Below, in pieces: positions 24,648 to 33,473 of a stretch of DNA of 40,350 bases. The stretch comes from Curvibacter sp. Lineage in GTDB: Bacteria; Pseudomonadota; Gammaproteobacteria; Burkholderiales; Burkholderiaceae_C. Position 1 is the first letter of the stretch. Each line of letters starts with the position of its first letter. Location of the stretch: NCBI GenBank assembly GCA_019233055.1, contig JAFAMV010000118.1:1-40350 (forward strand), written 5' to 3'. The notes under the pieces are model-generated. The model had not been told where the DNA came from. It made no database searches and saw only the letters and a program-made list of their open reading frames with translations. The position numbers and the translations under genes are program-made.

Positions 24648-25145
24648 TCAGTCGTGACTGCGAGATACCGGCCATCGCCAATCGAGGACACATTCCAGTG
24701 GATAAGCAAGCTCCTGCACGGTGCCCTCTTGATTTCCCCCCAGGAGAATCACCTGGCGATCGGTTTGCCGGACGAGGAAACCGACATGGCCTTTCCAATT
24801 GTCGCGGCTCTCTCTCCACAGAACAGCAATGCAGCCAGGGCGGGGAGCCGAAAGCGACTCTCCCCACTCAAGCCAACTGCGTGCAAGTGCTGATCTGGTG
24901 CCTTGCACGCCAGCCTGGCCCAGACACCAGTGCACAAAGGTGGAACACCAGTTGATCTTGTCGTCGTATCCATCAACGTTCGTACCTGCGTGGTAATTCA
25001 CAATACGCTGGTTGACCGCCCCGGGGGCAAATGGCCTGACCCCGAGTTCGGCCCGTGCAATGGCAATCCAGGGCGGGAATTCGGAGTCGGGGAACATGGA
25101 CAACTGGCTGCAGAATCTACCGGCGCAATGATGCCTGAAAGCCAT
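24648..25145 (-). CDS. TIGR02594-like peptidoglycan amidase/peptidase (CHAP-related)
   Basis: The protein (165 residues from ATG 25145, or 149 from ATG 25097) has the TIGR02594 pattern: PPWIAIARAELGVRPF, a VNYHAG segment, then INWCSTFVHWCLGQAG with the likely catalytic cysteine (Cys67), GTRSALARSWLEWG, GCIAVLWR, and GHVGFLV with the likely catalytic histidine (His120), ending LLGGNQ and DWRWP. This is the cysteine/histidine hydrolase fold related to CHAP and NlpC/P60, which cuts peptide or amide bonds of peptidoglycan. Such proteins occur as phage endolysins and as type VI secretion effectors. There is no signal peptide. Neither start has a strong ribosome binding site. No phage or secretion genes are adjacent. 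Confidence 0.75.
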   Translation of the reverse strand: MAFRHHCAGRFCSQLSMFPDSEFPPWIAIARAELGVRPFAPGAVNQRIVNYHAGTNVDGYDDKINWCSTFVHWCLGQAGVQGTRSALARSWLEWGESLSAPRPGCIAVLWRESRDNWKGHVGFLVRQTDRQVILLGGNQEGTVQELAYPLECVLDWRWPVSRSHD

Positions 25146-25187
25146 CTTTCACGACAGATTGCCCCTCGCCGAAATCCGGCCGCCACC

Positions 25188-25433
25188 TCACGGAAAACTC
25201 AACTCCAACCCAAGCACCCTCGCAAGATCCAGGGTGACGTAGCCCAGGCCCAGCAGCAAGAGCACAAAGACAGCCGCCGCCATGCCGCCCGCGCGCAGCA
25301 CGGCGCGCATCTCCAGTTGCCTTGATTTCTCTTTCTGGCCCTGGTCGTAATGCCATTTGATGGCGAAGAACATGCCCGTGCCGAGCACGAGCAGCTTGAA
25401 GGTGACGAAGACGATTGGGACCCAGTCCATCAT
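25188..25433 (-). CDS. Small two-helix membrane protein divergent from a MocR regulator
   Basis: An 81-residue protein starting with two methionines (25433 and 25430), GGAAGAAA upstream. Two hydrophobic helices (about 4-24 and 51-70) are joined by a charged loop (KWHYDQGQKEKSRQLEMR), so both ends probably lie on the same side of the inner membrane. No named family is recognised. It is transcribed away from the MocR-type gene at 25522 with 88 bases between them, a layout in which MocR proteins commonly control the divergent gene. Confidence 0.65.
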   Translation of the reverse strand: MMDWVPIVFVTFKLLVLGTGMFFAIKWHYDQGQKEKSRQLEMRAVLRAGGMAAAVFVLLLLGLGYVTLDLARVLGLELSFP

Positions 25434-25521
25434 GTTGATTTCTTCCAGACGCTGTATCGCTGCTTGATCCGCAGGCCAAGGGGCATACTAGCCAAAAGCA
25501 ATCTCCATACATCGAGGCAAA

Positions 25522-26922
25522 TTGTCCCAGTCTGAAGCCATACAAGATGAGGGTCTTCCCCTCTGGTTGCCTCGATTGGCCCCGCATGGCGGGCCGCGTT
25601 TTCTGCAGGTGGCCGATGCCTTGCAGGCGGCGGTGGCCGAGGGGCGACTGAAGCCCGGCGACCGCCTGCCGCCGCAGCGCCTGCTGGCCGCCCGGCTGGG
25701 CGTCGATCTGACGACGATCACACGCGCCTATGACGAGGCCAGGCGGAGGCAACTGCTTGAGGGGCGTGGTGCCCGGGGCACTTATGTTGCCGCGCCGAAG
25801 GTCGAATGGAGCACGGTGCTCGACCTGAGCATGAACACGCCGCCGCCGCCCGAGGGCGTGGATTTCGACGACCTGCTCCGACAAGGTCTGTCGCAGGTGC
25901 TGATGCGGGCCGACAGCGATCGGCTGATGACCTACCACCTGGCCGGCGGCAGCGAGGCCGACCGCCAGGCCGGCGCCCGGTGGCTGGCACCGATGTTGGG
26001 GGCTGTGGAGGCCCGGCAGGTGCTGGTCTGTCCGGGGGCGCAGGCGGCGTTGGCCGCGCTGATCCTGGCGCAGACCGGGCCGGGCGATGTCATCCTGGCC
26101 GAACCCCTGCTCTACCCGGGCCTGCGTGCCGCTGCAGGCCAGTTCGGCCGGCGCCTGGTCGCGGTCGAAGCGGACGGGCAGGGCATGCTGCCCGACAGGC
26201 TGGAAGAGGCCTGCCGGCAGCACCAGCCCAGGCTGGTCTACCTCAACCCGACATTGCAGAACCCGACCGCCATCACCCTGCCTGAACGGCGGCGCAGGGC
26301 GCTGGTGGGCGTCGCGAAGCGCTGCCATGTGCGCATCGTCGAAGACGATCCCTACTGGCTGCTGGCCGAGTCCCCACCTCCCCCGATGGCCGCGCTGGCG
26401 CCCGAGCAGGTGTCCTACATCTCGACCCTGTCGAAATGCCTGACGCCCGGCCTGCGGGTCGCTTTCGTGCGGATACCCGACCCGCAGGAGCGCGAACGTT
26501 TTCTGGCCGCGCTGAGGTCGTTTGCGCTGATGGTCGCACCGCTGTCGGCCGCACTGGCCACCCAGTGGATCGTCGACGGTTCGGCCCAGGCGTTGATGCA
26601 GGGCGTGGGCCACGAGGCGCGCCAGCGCCACCGCATGGCCCAGGACCTGCTGGCCGGGCGGTACGGTGGCGCGGGTGAGGGACTGCATGCCTGGCTCGAG
26701 TTGCCGGGGTATTGGAACGGCCCGCAGTTCGCCCGCGCCGCCGACGGCGAGGGCATCGCGGTCACGCCGGCCGAGGCGTTTGCCATCGACGGGGTACCCG
26801 TGAATGCCATCCGGATCTCGCTGGGGGGGCTCAAGGAGCGCGCACGCCTGCAGGCGGGGCTGCAGGGGCTGTCGCGTCTGCTGGCGCGGCGGCCCGATTC
26901 GGTCGGGGCGGCGGTGGTCTGA
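25522..26922 (+). CDS. MocR/PdxR-type regulator (GntR winged helix fused to aminotransferase fold)
   Basis: The 466-residue protein has an N-terminal GntR DNA-binding domain (about 22-90; LKPGDRLPPQRLLAARLGVDLTTITRAYDEA) and a C-terminal class I aminotransferase-like domain (about 115-455). The pyridoxal-phosphate lysine is Lys305 in STLSKCLTPGLR. NPTLQNPTAI (about 242-251) and EDDPYW (about 274-279) are the conserved cofactor-binding segments. MocR proteins sense PLP, amino acids or related amines and usually activate a divergent gene while repressing themselves. The start is TTG 25522 with GAGG upstream, since no in-frame ATG occurs before the winged helix. The candidate target is the small membrane protein at 25188-25433. 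Confidence 0.9.
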   Translation: MSQSEAIQDEGLPLWLPRLAPHGGPRFLQVADALQAAVAEGRLKPGDRLPPQRLLAARLGVDLTTITRAYDEARRRQLLEGRGARGTYVAAPKVEWSTVLDLSMNTPPPPEGVDFDDLLRQGLSQVLMRADSDRLMTYHLAGGSEADRQAGARWLAPMLGAVEARQVLVCPGAQAALAALILAQTGPGDVILAEPLLYPGLRAAAGQFGRRLVAVEADGQGMLPDRLEEACRQHQPRLVYLNPTLQNPTAITLPERRRRALVGVAKRCHVRIVEDDPYWLLAESPPPPMAALAPEQVSYISTLSKCLTPGLRVAFVRIPDPQERERFLAALRSFALMVAPLSAALATQWIVDGSAQALMQGVGHEARQRHRMAQDLLAGRYGGAGEGLHAWLELPGYWNGPQFARAADGEGIAVTPAEAFAIDGVPVNAIRISLGGLKERARLQAGLQGLSRLLARRPDSVGAAVV

Positions 26923-27055
26923 CGGCGGCGCCACGGTGGCGCGAGGGGCGGGTGCTCCATGGGCGCAAAAGGCCAGACATCAGGGTGACGGCTCCGCGCA
27001 ATGGCACTTCCCTGCCGTGCTTGATTCGCAAGACGCCCGAGGCATCGGAGCCCTC

Positions 27056-27084
27056 TTGATCCACATCATTTATTTCTGTAAAGA
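27056..27084 (+). promoter_or_regulatory. Likely promoter of the cytochrome-porin operon
   Basis: TTGATC (27056-27061), a 17-base spacer, then TAAAGA (27079-27084), about 55 bases before the ATG at 27139. The spacer is locally A+T-rich in a G+C-rich setting. The -10 match is only moderate. The 216-base gap before it shows no gene. Confidence 0.4.
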
Positions 27085-27138
27085 TCGTGCAACCATCGAC
27101 TCCAAATGAGTTGACCGTCTGCCCGAGGAGCCCTTTGT

Positions 27139-28533
27139 ATGAGCACTTCCCACTCTTCTTTGTCAATGGTCGGCTGGCGGGCCTTCGGGTGGCAATTCGT
27201 CAAGCGCCTGGCCACCCTGATCGGGTTGGCCGGTGTGCTCTGGCCAGCGACACCGGCGATGGCCATTCCTGCATTTGCCCGCCAGACCGGGCAGAGCTGC
27301 GTGGCCTGCCATGCTGGTGGGCAGTTTCCTGAACTCACCCCTTATGGCCGGATGTTCAAACTCACTGGCTACACCATCGGGGAACGGGGCAACCCGCTGG
27401 CTTTCATGGGTGTCGTCGATGCCACAAAGACCCGCAACAACAGCGATGGGGCCGGAGGGTTTCTTTCTCCGGAGGACGGCAAGGTGATCGCCGACTTCGC
27501 CAGCATCTTCGCCGGCGGAAAGATCAATGAGCACATCGGTGGCTTTGCCCAATGGACCTATGGTGTTCATGACCGACAGAGCCTGAGCGGCAACTGGGAA
27601 GGGCATCTGGGCTCGGACAACTTCGATCTCCGCTACACCGACCAGACCTCAGATGCAGATCGGAGCCTGATCTGGGGGCTGACGCTCAACAACAACCCGA
27701 GTGTCCAGGATGTCTGGAACTCAAGCCCGGCCTGGGGCTACCCCTACATCAGCTCTTCAACCGGCGCTTTCGCAGGGCTTCCGGTCAGCACCCTGCTGGA
27801 GGGCAGTCTGGCGCAACAGGTGGCTGGCATGGGGCTGTATGCCTACCTCAACAAATCCCTCTACCTCGAATTCAGCAACTACCAGACTGCCAAGGGGTTC
27901 TGGTCTTTTCTGAGTCTGGGCAATCGCACTGGCGATGCCAACCACCCACTGACCTATATCGCGGGCAGCAGTCCTTACGTCAGGCTTGCCTATACCCGGG
28001 AATGGGGCGCACAGAACATCATGCTGGGCGCCTTTGGTATGCAGGCCAGCGTGCTGCCCTTGGATGCCAACAATTTTCCGGTGTTCGGACAGGGCGGGAC
28101 CCGCTACCGCGACCTGGGTGTCGATGCCCAGTATCAGTATCTTCTGGATCCGCACACCATCAGCGCGCAGGTCCGGTATATCCACGAGTCGATCCATGAC
28201 GACACCCAGACCCTCTATTCGGGGCCAGCCACATTGGCGTCTTTCCGTGCCAAAGCCAGCTATGTCTACCAGGCTCGCTATGGCGTCAGCTTGGCGTTGA
28301 CCGATCTGCGAGGAAGCGCCGATTCGATGGCCTATGCGGTCAGCGCCAACAATCTCCCCAACACCCGCTACTGGACACCGGAGATCTTCTGGATGCCACA
28401 GCAAAATCTTCGCATCGGCCTGCAGTACAACCGCTTCAGCAAATACCTCGGGGCATCGACCAACTTCGACGGCAACGGCCGCTACGCCTCAGACAACAAC
28501 ACGACTTTTCTGTACCTGTGGTTCGCGCTCTGA
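27139..28533 (+). CDS. Fused monoheme cytochrome c-outer-membrane porin, Cyc2-like
   Basis: A 464-residue protein with GAGGAG before the ATG. Residues 1-42 are a long signal peptide ending in PAMA. The mature N-terminus is a short cytochrome module: IPAFARQTG, then the single heme motif CVACH (54-58), FPELTPYGRMFKLTGYT. The remaining about 380 residues alternate polar and aromatic positions, with many Gly/Asn/Tyr turns, as expected for a porin barrel of about 16 strands. This layout is that of Cyc2, the iron-oxidising cytochrome-porin, whose N-terminus has the same kind of motif. Many relatives in Betaproteobacteria are uncharacterised, so iron oxidation is only a possibility. The next gene encodes a diheme lipoprotein cytochrome that could accept or donate its electrons. 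Confidence 0.75.
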   Translation: MSTSHSSLSMVGWRAFGWQFVKRLATLIGLAGVLWPATPAMAIPAFARQTGQSCVACHAGGQFPELTPYGRMFKLTGYTIGERGNPLAFMGVVDATKTRNNSDGAGGFLSPEDGKVIADFASIFAGGKINEHIGGFAQWTYGVHDRQSLSGNWEGHLGSDNFDLRYTDQTSDADRSLIWGLTLNNNPSVQDVWNSSPAWGYPYISSSTGAFAGLPVSTLLEGSLAQQVAGMGLYAYLNKSLYLEFSNYQTAKGFWSFLSLGNRTGDANHPLTYIAGSSPYVRLAYTREWGAQNIMLGAFGMQASVLPLDANNFPVFGQGGTRYRDLGVDAQYQYLLDPHTISAQVRYIHESIHDDTQTLYSGPATLASFRAKASYVYQARYGVSLALTDLRGSADSMAYAVSANNLPNTRYWTPEIFWMPQQNLRIGLQYNRFSKYLGASTNFDGNGRYASDNNTTFLYLWFAL

Positions 28534-28565
28534 AAACAGGCCGGAACCCTGCAAGGACTATCACC

Positions 28566-29210
28566 ATGTCGACCCAAGCCCGCTCTTTCCGTCTGGTGTT
28601 TCTCGCTGCGATGCTGCCCTTGATTCTGGGCGCTTGTGCCGTCGAGGACAGAACCCCATCGCAGGAACAGCTTGCCATGACCGGGCCGCAATTGGTTCAG
28701 AAGGTATGTTCCCAATGCCATGGGCTCACCGGCGAGTCTGAATCCCCGGGGTTTCCGAAACTGGCAGGCCAACAGAGGGCCTACCTCCATTTGCAGCTGA
28801 CCGATTTCAAGGGGCATCTGCGCAGTGATTCGGCTGGGACCCAGTACATGTGGGGCTTCACCCATCTCAGCAGCCGCCAGATCGACGAGCTGAGTGACTA
28901 TTTCTCGGCCCAGCAGCCCATGCGCTCTTCGGAGCACGGCAGTCATCCGCGTGGGGAAACCATCTTCAGGCAGGGGCTGCCCGAACTGGGTGTCGTGCAA
29001 TGTGCCGCCTGCCATGGTGAGCGGGCTGAAGGTCGCGACGACATTCCGCGTCTGGCCGGTCAGCATGTGCAATACCTTGAACGCCAGATCGCCGTTTTCA
29101 AGCACACCGATCAACGCCCTCGTGGCGCAGCCATGAAGGCTGTCACCCATGCCTTGAGCGATGAAGACGCCCAGGCCGTGGCCCGCTACATTGCCAGCCT
29201 CGGTGCCTGA
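28566..29210 (+). CDS. Diheme cytochrome c lipoprotein (c4/c553-like)
   Basis: This 214-residue protein starts at ATG 28566 with AAGGA upstream; an open frame reaches back into the porin gene but lacks signal features. A lipoprotein signal ends in LGAC (Cys24), so it is lipid-anchored in the envelope. Two class I cytochrome domains follow, with heme motifs CSQCH (48-52) and CAACH (146-150). Each is followed by the typical GFPKLAGQQ or IPRLAGQH segment, and likely distal methionines lie in the M-rich turns (TQYMWGF, AAMKAVTH). This two-domain arrangement is that of cytochrome c4. It is in operon with the cytochrome-porin, 32 bases downstream, and is a plausible periplasmic electron partner for it. 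Confidence 0.88.
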   Translation: MSTQARSFRLVFLAAMLPLILGACAVEDRTPSQEQLAMTGPQLVQKVCSQCHGLTGESESPGFPKLAGQQRAYLHLQLTDFKGHLRSDSAGTQYMWGFTHLSSRQIDELSDYFSAQQPMRSSEHGSHPRGETIFRQGLPELGVVQCAACHGERAEGRDDIPRLAGQHVQYLERQIAVFKHTDQRPRGAAMKAVTHALSDEDAQAVARYIASLGA

Positions 29211-29557
29211 CAGAGGCTGCTCGCCAAAGGGCTGTGGCGCTTCGCTTGGTGCTTTGCATGCAGCACCTCGTCGGGCGCAAGGGGGGGGCTGAGCATGGCT
29301 GCTTTGCAGGGGGGCGGCAGCGCCGACGGGCACATCACCAGCCTGCTGCCCGGGTTGGCCGCAGATGGGTGCAGCTCAGGCCGGGGTCGATGAAATCCGT
29401 TGGGAACCTTGCACTGTGCCGTGCGTGAACACGTTGGCACTTAGGCCGGCAGATGCCGCCGGGGCCAGCCGCTCGCGCCGCAGCCAGAGCGAATGGTGGG
29501 GACAAGTCTGACCTGCATGCTTCACCATCGATGGCCGGCCTGTCATGCCGGCGTCGC
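29211..29557. other. Intergenic stretch between convergent operons, no gene recognised
   Basis: This 347-base gap lies between the diheme cytochrome gene and the end of the FAD-oxidase gene on the other strand. It contains an eight-G run (29281-29288) and a GCCGGC...GCCGGC hairpin (29534-29539 with 29547-29552) close to the end of the minus-strand operon. The hairpin lacks a thymine run. Short frames show no protein-like features. Confidence 0.6.
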
Positions 29558-30985
29558 TCACAACACCGGCAGCAGCTTCCCCGGGTTGAGCAGTTGCTGC
29601 GGGTCCAGGGCCCGCTTGATCTGCCACATCAGTTCGAGATCGACGGTGTTCTTGTAGAGCTTCAGGTCGTCGCGTTTGGCCACGCCGATGCCGTGTTCGG
29701 CCGAGATCGAACCGTGTCGGCGGTGCACCAGGCTGTCGACGGCGGCCGAGACCTGGTGGTAGTGGGCGTCAAGGTAGGTGCGGGCCGGCACCTCGGCGGG
29801 GCGCAAGGGGTTGAAGTGCACATTGCCGTCGCCCATGTGGCCGTAGATCACCATGCGGCTGCCGGGGGCCAGTTGCTGCACGCGGCCGCTGGCCTCGGCG
29901 ATGAAGGCCGGGATGTCGGACAGGGGCACCGACACATCGCATTTGATGCTGCCGCCGGTGCGGGTCTGGGCATCCGAGATCTCTTCGCGCAGGCGCCAGA
30001 AGGCCTGCACATCCGACAGGCTGGCGGCCACGGCCGCATCCTGCACCCAGCCCTGTTCCATGCCGGCTTCCAGCACCGCGCCGAGGCTGGCATCGAGCCC
30101 GTCCTGGGCGCCGGTGCCGGTGAATTCCATCAGCACCATCCAGGCCGGGGCGCCTTGCAGCGGCGCTCGGGCGCCGCCCAGGTAGTCGCAGACCAGGGTC
30201 ATGGCGTCGGCCGAGACCAGCTCGAAGGCGGTGACATGGGGGCCGGCCATCTGCTTGGCCAGGCTCAGCAACTGCAGTGCGGCGGCCGGGTCCTGCACCG
30301 CGATGAAGGCGGCCGACACGGCGCGCGGCTGCGGGTAGAGCTTGAGCACTGCAGCGGTGATGATGCCCAGGGTGCCTTCCGAGCCGATGAACAACTGCTT
30401 GAGGTCGTAGCCGGTGTTGTCCTTGCGCAGGCCGCGCAGGCTGGAGTAGACGCGGCCGTCGGGCAGCACCGCCTCGATGCCCAGCACCAGGTCGCGCATA
30501 TTGCCGTAGCGCAGCACTGCGGTGCCGCCGGCATTGGTGGCCAGGTTGCCGCCGATCTGGCACGAACCTTCCGAGCCGATGCGCAGCGGAAACAGGCGGC
30601 CCGCGCCCTCGGCGGCGGCGCGGGCCCCGCTCAACGTGACGCCGGCCTGCAGGCTCAGGGTGTCATTGATCGGGTCGATGCCCAGCACCCGGTTCATGCG
30701 GCGCTGGTTGAGCACGATGGCGCCCGAATCCTTCTCGGGCACAGCGCCTCCCATGAGCGAGGTGTTGCCGCCCTGGGGCACCACCCGCACCTGGTTGCGG
30801 TGGCACCAGCCCATCACCTGGCTGACCTCGTCGGTGCTGGCCGGCAGCACCACGGCCAGGGCGTCGCCGCGGTAGAGCTTGCGGTAGTCGGTGGTGAAGG
30901 CTTCGGTGTCGGCCGTGGCGGTGAGGCAGTGGGCGGCACCGACGATCTGGCTCAGGGCCTGGACGGTTTCTGCGGAGGTGGGCAT
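29558..30985 (-). CDS. FAD-linked 2-hydroxy-acid dehydrogenase/oxidase (GlcD/D-2-hydroxyglutarate dehydrogenase-like)
   Basis: The 475-residue flavoprotein has the VAO/PCMH layout: an FAD-binding half with VRVVPQGGNTSLMGGAVP (about 70-87) and IGSEGSCQIGGNLATNAGG (about 133-151), and a C-terminal FAD-oxidase C domain ending in GHMGDGNVHFNPL, SISAEHGIGVAKRDDL and ALDPQQLLNPGKLLP. Relatives oxidise glycolate, D-lactate or D-2-hydroxyglutarate and pass electrons to a quinone or cytochrome. It is the last gene of the operon that starts with the Bug receptor. There it could oxidise the glycolate or lactate formed by the aldolase and aldehyde dehydrogenase. The ATG at 30985 is the first family-consistent start, although its ribosome binding site is weak. 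Confidence 0.9.
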   Translation of the reverse strand: MPTSAETVQALSQIVGAAHCLTATADTEAFTTDYRKLYRGDALAVVLPASTDEVSQVMGWCHRNQVRVVPQGGNTSLMGGAVPEKDSGAIVLNQRRMNRVLGIDPINDTLSLQAGVTLSGARAAAEGAGRLFPLRIGSEGSCQIGGNLATNAGGTAVLRYGNMRDLVLGIEAVLPDGRVYSSLRGLRKDNTGYDLKQLFIGSEGTLGIITAAVLKLYPQPRAVSAAFIAVQDPAAALQLLSLAKQMAGPHVTAFELVSADAMTLVCDYLGGARAPLQGAPAWMVLMEFTGTGAQDGLDASLGAVLEAGMEQGWVQDAAVAASLSDVQAFWRLREEISDAQTRTGGSIKCDVSVPLSDIPAFIAEASGRVQQLAPGSRMVIYGHMGDGNVHFNPLRPAEVPARTYLDAHYHQVSAAVDSLVHRRHGSISAEHGIGVAKRDDLKLYKNTVDLELMWQIKRALDPQQLLNPGKLLPVL

Positions 30986-31035
30986 GGCGAAAGGCGTTGA
31001 AATGCGTTGCAAGAGGCAGGGAAGGGCGCCAGGAC

Positions 31036-31854
31036 TCAGTAGGCCGCGCCGGGGGCGGGGGCTGCCACGGGGGCGGTGTTCAGGAAGCTGGCAGCCAGGC
31101 GGCGGGCGGCCTGGGCGTACAGCAGCACATCGACGCCGGTGGCGACGAAGGTGCAGCCCAGCTCGAGGTAGCGCCGTGCCAGGGCCGGGTCCGATGTCAG
31201 GGTGCCGGCGGCCTTGCCGCTGGCGATGATGGTGCGCATGGCGCCTTCGATGGCAGCCTGCACCTCGGGGTGGCCCGGGTTGCCCCGGTGGCCCATCGAG
31301 GCGGCCAGATCGGCTGGGCCGATGAACACGCCGTCCACGCCGTCGACCGCACAGATGGCTGGCAGGTTGCTGAGGGCGGTGACCGATTCGGCCTGCACCA
31401 GCAGGCAGACCTCGTGGTCGGCCACCTGCAGGTAGTCGGTGCGCGCGCTCCAGCGCGAAGCCCGGCCCACGGCGCTTCCCACGCCACGGATGCCCTGCGG
31501 CGGGTAGCGGGTGGCGCTCACCACCTGGGCCGCCTGCTCGGCGGTGTCGACCATGGGCACCAGCAGGTTCTGCACGCCGATGTCCAGCAGTTGCTTGATC
31601 AGCGCCGTGTCGGCCTGCACCGCCCGCACCACCGGCTGGGCCCGGTAGGGGGCCACGGCCTGCAGCGCGGCCAGGGTGCTGCGCAGGTCGTTGGGGGCGT
31701 GTTCGCCGTCGATCAGCAGCCAGTCGAAACCGGCCGTGGCGCTGACCTCGGCCAAGTAGGGGGCGGCCATCGACAGCCACAGGCCGATGCGGGCCTGGCC
31801 TTGTGTCAGGGCCTGTTTGAAGGGATTGCCGACAGGCAAGGGGGTTGGGGTCAT
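31036..31854 (-). CDS. HpcH/HpaI-type class II aldolase (2-keto-3-deoxy acid aldolase)
   Basis: The 272-residue protein belongs to the metal-dependent pyruvate aldolases (HpaI, GarL, RhmA). [28 protein letters not shown] (about 42-56) with its conserved acid/histidine, [22 protein letters not shown] (about 124-134), [10 protein letters not shown] with the metal-binding glutamate, and [13 protein letters not shown] with the metal-binding aspartate are all present. Such enzymes split 2-keto-3-deoxy sugar acids into pyruvate and an aldehyde. Sequence alone does not decide between glucarate-, rhamnonate- or pentonate-derived substrates. The start is ATG 31854; the open frame upstream is not family-like. 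It lies between the aldehyde dehydrogenase and the FAD-oxidase genes, matching a dehydratase-aldolase-oxidation order. Confidence 0.9.
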   Translation of the reverse strand: MTPTPLPVGNPFKQALTQGQARIGLWLSMAAPYLAEVSATAGFDWLLIDGEHAPNDLRSTLAALQAVAPYRAQPVVRAVQADTALIKQLLDIGVQNLLVPMVDTAEQAAQVVSATRYPPQGIRGVGSAVGRASRWSARTDYLQVADHEVCLLVQAESVTALSNLPAICAVDGVDGVFIGPADLAASMGHRGNPGHPEVQAAIEGAMRTIIASGKAAGTLTSDPALARRYLELGCTFVATGVDVLLYAQAARRLAASFLNTAPVAAPAPGAAY

Positions 31855-31924
31855 GGGCTGCAAGGGATTGGAGGATCTGAAAGGCGGTGGGGCCTGGCGA
31901 CTCTGGGGTGGCGCGCTGGCGGGC

Positions 31925-33424
31925 TCAGCCCAGGCCGCCCTGGCACAGGTACTTGATGTGCTGGTAGTCGTCGAGGCCGTGCACCGAGCCCTCGCGGCCG
32001 TAGCCCGAGGCCTTGACGCCGCCGAAGGGCGCGGCCTCTGCCGCCAGGGCGCCTTCGTTGATGCCCACGATGCCGCACTCCAGCGCCTCACCGACGCGCC
32101 AGATGCGCGCCGGGCTCTGGGTGTAGAAGTAGGCGGCCAGGCCGTAGGGGGTGCCGTTGGCGGCGGCGATCACCTCGGCCTCGGTGCAGAAGCGGGTGAT
32201 GGGCACCACGGGGCCGAAGGTCTCTTCGCAGGCGCATTCCATGTCGGCTTGCGCCTCGGTCAGCACAGTGGGCGCGTAGTAGGCGGCGCCGGGGGCGTCG
32301 TCGCGCTTCAGGCGTCGGCCGCCGGTGCGCACCACGGCGCCCTTGGCCACGGCGTCCTGCACATGGCGCTCGATCTTGGCCACGGCACGCTCATTGATCA
32401 TGGGGCCGATCTGCGAGGCCGGGTCGCTGGCCGGGCCTACCTGCAGCGCCGCCACGCGGGCCACCAGTCTGCCCACGAAGGCCTCGTGCACGGCCTCGTG
32501 CACATACACGCGGTTGGGGCAGACGCAGGTCTGGCCGCCATTGCGGAACTTGGCCACCATCAGGCCTTCGACGGCGGCGTCCAGGTCGGCATCCTCGAAC
32601 ACGATGAAGGGGGCGTTGCCGCCCAGCTCCAGCGACAGCTTCTTGAGCGTGGCGGCCGATTCGCGCGCCAGATGCCGGCCCACCGGGGTGCTGCCGGTGA
32701 AGCTGATCTTGCGCACGCGCTCGTCGGCCAGCCACACGTCCACCACCTCGGGCGTGCGCTCGCGCGAAGCGGTGACCAGGTTGAGCACGCCGGCCGGCAC
32801 ACCCGCCTCCTGGGCCAGCTTGGCCAGGGCCAGGGCGGTGAGCGGGGTGTCTTCGGCGGGCTTGCCGACCACGGTGCAGCCGGCGGCCAGGGCCGGTGCG
32901 ATCTTGCGCGCGATCATGGCGGCCGGGAAGTTCCACGGCGTGATCACGGCGACCACGCCCACCGGCTCGCGCACCGCCAGCAGGCGCTTGTGGCGCGCCG
33001 GGGTGGGGATGGTCTCGCCGTTGCTGCGGGTGGCCTGCTCGGCAAACCATTCCACATAGCTGGCCGCGTAAAGCACCTCGCCCCGGCCTTCGGCCAGGGG
33101 CTTGCCCTGTTCGCGGCTGATCAGGCGGCCCAGGTCGTCCTGGTGGGCCACGATCAGGTCGTTCCAGCGCTTGAGGATGGCGGCGCGCTCGCGTGCCGGC
33201 AGGGCCTTCCAGGCCGGCCAGGCGGCCTGGGCGGCGTCCAGGGCGGCGCGCGCATCGGCCGCTCCGCCATCGGGCACGGTGGCGATCAGGCTCTGGTCGG
33301 CCGGATCGTGCACCGGCAGCGGGGCGCGGTCGCCCTGCAGGCCGGCGCACCAAAGGCCTGCAATCAGGTGGCGGGTTTCGATCAGGTCGGTTCGGTTCAG
33401 GGCCAGCGGATGGGGCACGGTCAT
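31925..33424 (-). CDS. NAD(P)-dependent aldehyde dehydrogenase (succinate-semialdehyde/glycolaldehyde type)
   Basis: This 499-residue enzyme carries all ALDH landmarks: PWNFP with Asn165, the cofactor-binding KPAEDTP (188-194, alanine replacing the common serine), FTGSTPVG (242-249), [10 protein letters not shown] with general base Glu266, [10 protein letters not shown] with nucleophile Cys300, and EETFGPVVP near 395. The pattern is closest to GabD-like succinate-semialdehyde and related glycolaldehyde or 2-oxoglutarate-semialdehyde dehydrogenases. In this operon it most simply oxidises the aldehyde released by the HpcH/HpaI aldolase. It is 49 bases downstream of the dehydratase gene. Confidence 0.92.
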   Translation of the reverse strand: MTVPHPLALNRTDLIETRHLIAGLWCAGLQGDRAPLPVHDPADQSLIATVPDGGAADARAALDAAQAAWPAWKALPARERAAILKRWNDLIVAHQDDLGRLISREQGKPLAEGRGEVLYAASYVEWFAEQATRSNGETIPTPARHKRLLAVREPVGVVAVITPWNFPAAMIARKIAPALAAGCTVVGKPAEDTPLTALALAKLAQEAGVPAGVLNLVTASRERTPEVVDVWLADERVRKISFTGSTPVGRHLARESAATLKKLSLELGGNAPFIVFEDADLDAAVEGLMVAKFRNGGQTCVCPNRVYVHEAVHEAFVGRLVARVAALQVGPASDPASQIGPMINERAVAKIERHVQDAVAKGAVVRTGGRRLKRDDAPGAAYYAPTVLTEAQADMECACEETFGPVVPITRFCTEAEVIAAANGTPYGLAAYFYTQSPARIWRVGEALECGIVGINEGALAAEAAPFGGVKASGYGREGSVHGLDDYQHIKYLCQGGLG

Positions 33425-33473
33425 GGGGTCTTGTCCGGAAAAGAGGGCAGGGCGGTGGGGACGGTGGGGCAGC

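Noticed and set aside
18135..25145. Prophage or integrative element
   Set aside because: There is no integrase, tRNA target, direct-repeat ends, or structural phage genes. The A+T-rich composition and the amidase alone are not enough.
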